This document shows positions 62,949-64,000 of a DNA stretch of 64,000 nt, in pieces; the stretch's first letter is position 1; every line of letters begins with the position of its first letter. The position numbers were made by a program, and so were the translations under genes. The stretch spans positions 7,650,632-7,714,631 of the forward strand of contig CM119268.1 in NCBI GenBank assembly GCA_051294375.1, in the 5' to 3' direction. The notes beneath the pieces are model-generated. The model did not search any database. It was not told the origin of the DNA and worked only from the letters and a program-made list of their open reading frames with translations. The stretch comes from Paraspadella gotoi. Lineage: Eukaryota > Chaetognatha.

Positions 62949-63337
62949 GTTGCGCCGCCATGTATTTATCGTGACATGACATGATATGACGTGATATGAC
63001 ATGACATGATGTGATATGACATGACATGATTAAATGACTGCAATAACTTTTTTAGCCCGTGTATTTTTGACACGCACTGCATTGGAATTTTGTTTTTTAT
63101 TCTTTATTGTTTTAGGATTTCCTGAAGGCGGCGCTTGCAGTCCCTTAGATTTGATGTTTTTTCCTATCTTGACACATGAGCAACCAATTATATGCAAGTT
63201 ATGAGTTAGTGGGACAGACCGATGGACAGACATACCGACCAACTGATTGACAGACCAACCGACTGATCGACGGACCAACCGACAGACCGACCAAAAAGTG
63301 ACTTATAGAGTTGCTCCGCGAGTACTCGCGGCGCAAC
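62949..63337 (+). mobile_element. Small TIR-bounded repeat with a GACC-rich core
   Basis: Bounded by GTTGCGCCGC (62949-62958) and its complement GCGGCGCAAC (63328-63337). It contains an ATGAC-type pentamer tract (about 62973-63027), a block 'gcagtcccttagatttgat' near 63138 shared with 18917-18935, and a GACC/GACAGACC tract at 63213-63296. It is related to 18797-19105 and, inverted, to 17676-18617, so a dispersed non-autonomous family is likely. No protein. Target-site duplication not evident. Confidence 0.6.
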
Positions 63338-63338
63338 T
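63309..63338. repeat. Near-perfect 30-bp palindrome at the element end
   Basis: AGTTGCT + CCGCGAGT / ACTCGCGG + CGCAACT. The inner 16 bp are a perfect palindrome, and 14 of 15 positions pair overall. Confidence 0.95.
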
Positions 63339-63785
63339 AAAAAAACATGTTTGAAGGCAGTGGGAAATATGAGAAAAGGTGATAAAAAAAGGGGAAAATA
63401 AACAATGAGAGTTTTAATAAACAAAAGCAGGCGATTGAAAGCAAAAATGGCATGAAAAGAACTCAAATTAAATTAGAAAGGGAAACTAAGAGAATCGAAC
63501 GAAGAAAATATGTCATGGGCTCATGGCGGGAAAAAAAATACATGTTACGCCGTGAGGAAGTTGGCGAGGAAAGTGAGGGAGAAAGAAAAGAAAAAAAAAG
63601 GAAGAAAAAAAAAAGATAATGTACGAACGGAGAAGAAGAAAGAGAGGAAGGCGCGAAGTCGTGGACCAGAATATCGACGAGGAGAGATCAGGAGGAAAGA
63701 GGGAGGAAACTAAAAGGGAGGAAAGGAAAAAAAAATACGAGGAAGGAGAGAGAGAGAGATAAAAGAAAAGAAAAGGGAGGAAAGG
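63339..63785. other. Purine-rich non-coding tail
   Basis: A/G-rich sequence ending in GGAAAGG words at the terminal gap. The open frame at 63510-63713 is Lys/Glu/Arg-rich low complexity. Confidence 0.6.
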
Positions 63786-64000
63786 NNNNNNNNNNNNNNN
63801 NNNNNNNNNNNNNNNNNNNNNNNNNNNNNNNNNNNNNNNNNNNNNNNNNNNNNNNNNNNNNNNNNNNNNNNNNNNNNNNNNNNNNNNNNNNNNNNNNNNN
63901 NNNNNNNNNNNNNNNNNNNNNNNNNNNNNNNNNNNNNNNNNNNNNNNNNNNNNNNNNNNNNNNNNNNNNNNNNNNNNNNNNNNNNNNNNNNNNNNNNNNN
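63786..64000. other. Assembly gap reaching the window edge
   Basis: Run of N to the last base. Confidence 0.99.

Overview
This window looks like eukaryotic, probably arthropod, nuclear DNA. It is non-coding and repeat-rich, and it comes from a gapped, partly redundant draft scaffold. The reasons are: no dense gene arrangement and no convincing multi-exon host gene; very abundant (GA)n/(CT)n arrays and (GAC)n/(GTC)n arrays; remains of invertebrate-type mobile DNA (LINE gag-like zinc knuckles, a protein-primed family B DNA polymerase of the Polinton/Maverick/adintovirus type, a foldback MITE); and 15 runs of N. A crustacean is one possibility because of the simple-repeat load, but that is inference. 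Most apparent open frames are translations of simple repeats, or begin with GTG rather than ATG, and I do not annotate them as genes.

Layout: 1-6026 is purine-rich non-coding DNA. 6052-14515 has no recognisable gene; its 9.6-11.5 kb part is a noisy second copy of 4.9-6.0 kb. 14515-22530 is a large inverted repeat of about 4 kb per arm, centred on a 25-N gap, with a 609-bp foldback MITE in the left arm only. 22531-28685 is simple-repeat-rich DNA with two sized gaps. 28812-31847 (block A) is repeated at 42731-45727 (block B). Block B continues into a second block, 45727-47978, that is repeated at about 51690-53936 (block C), so the B contig bridges A and C. Between A and B lies an AT-rich domain, 31848-42408, holding a broken virus-like polB (about 35900-39975) and an isolated, extremely GC-rich island (41729-41870). 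Between B and C lies a decayed LINE fragment on the minus strand (48004-50940). 53937-63785 is mostly microsatellites and gaps, ending with a small TIR-bounded repeat with a GACC-rich core (62949-63337) whose relatives sit in both arms of the inverted repeat.

The most notable object is the polB remnant. Several successive family motifs, from the N-terminal region to the C-terminal tail, can be read in order over 4 kb, but in shifting frames. Because the duplicated blocks elsewhere differ mainly by single-base indels, many of these breaks may be consensus errors rather than ancient decay. The 25-N gaps with redundant sequence on their flanks suggest a long-read gap-filling or scaffolding step. 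Both the duplications and the apparent insertion of the polB domain therefore need checking against raw reads before being taken as biology.
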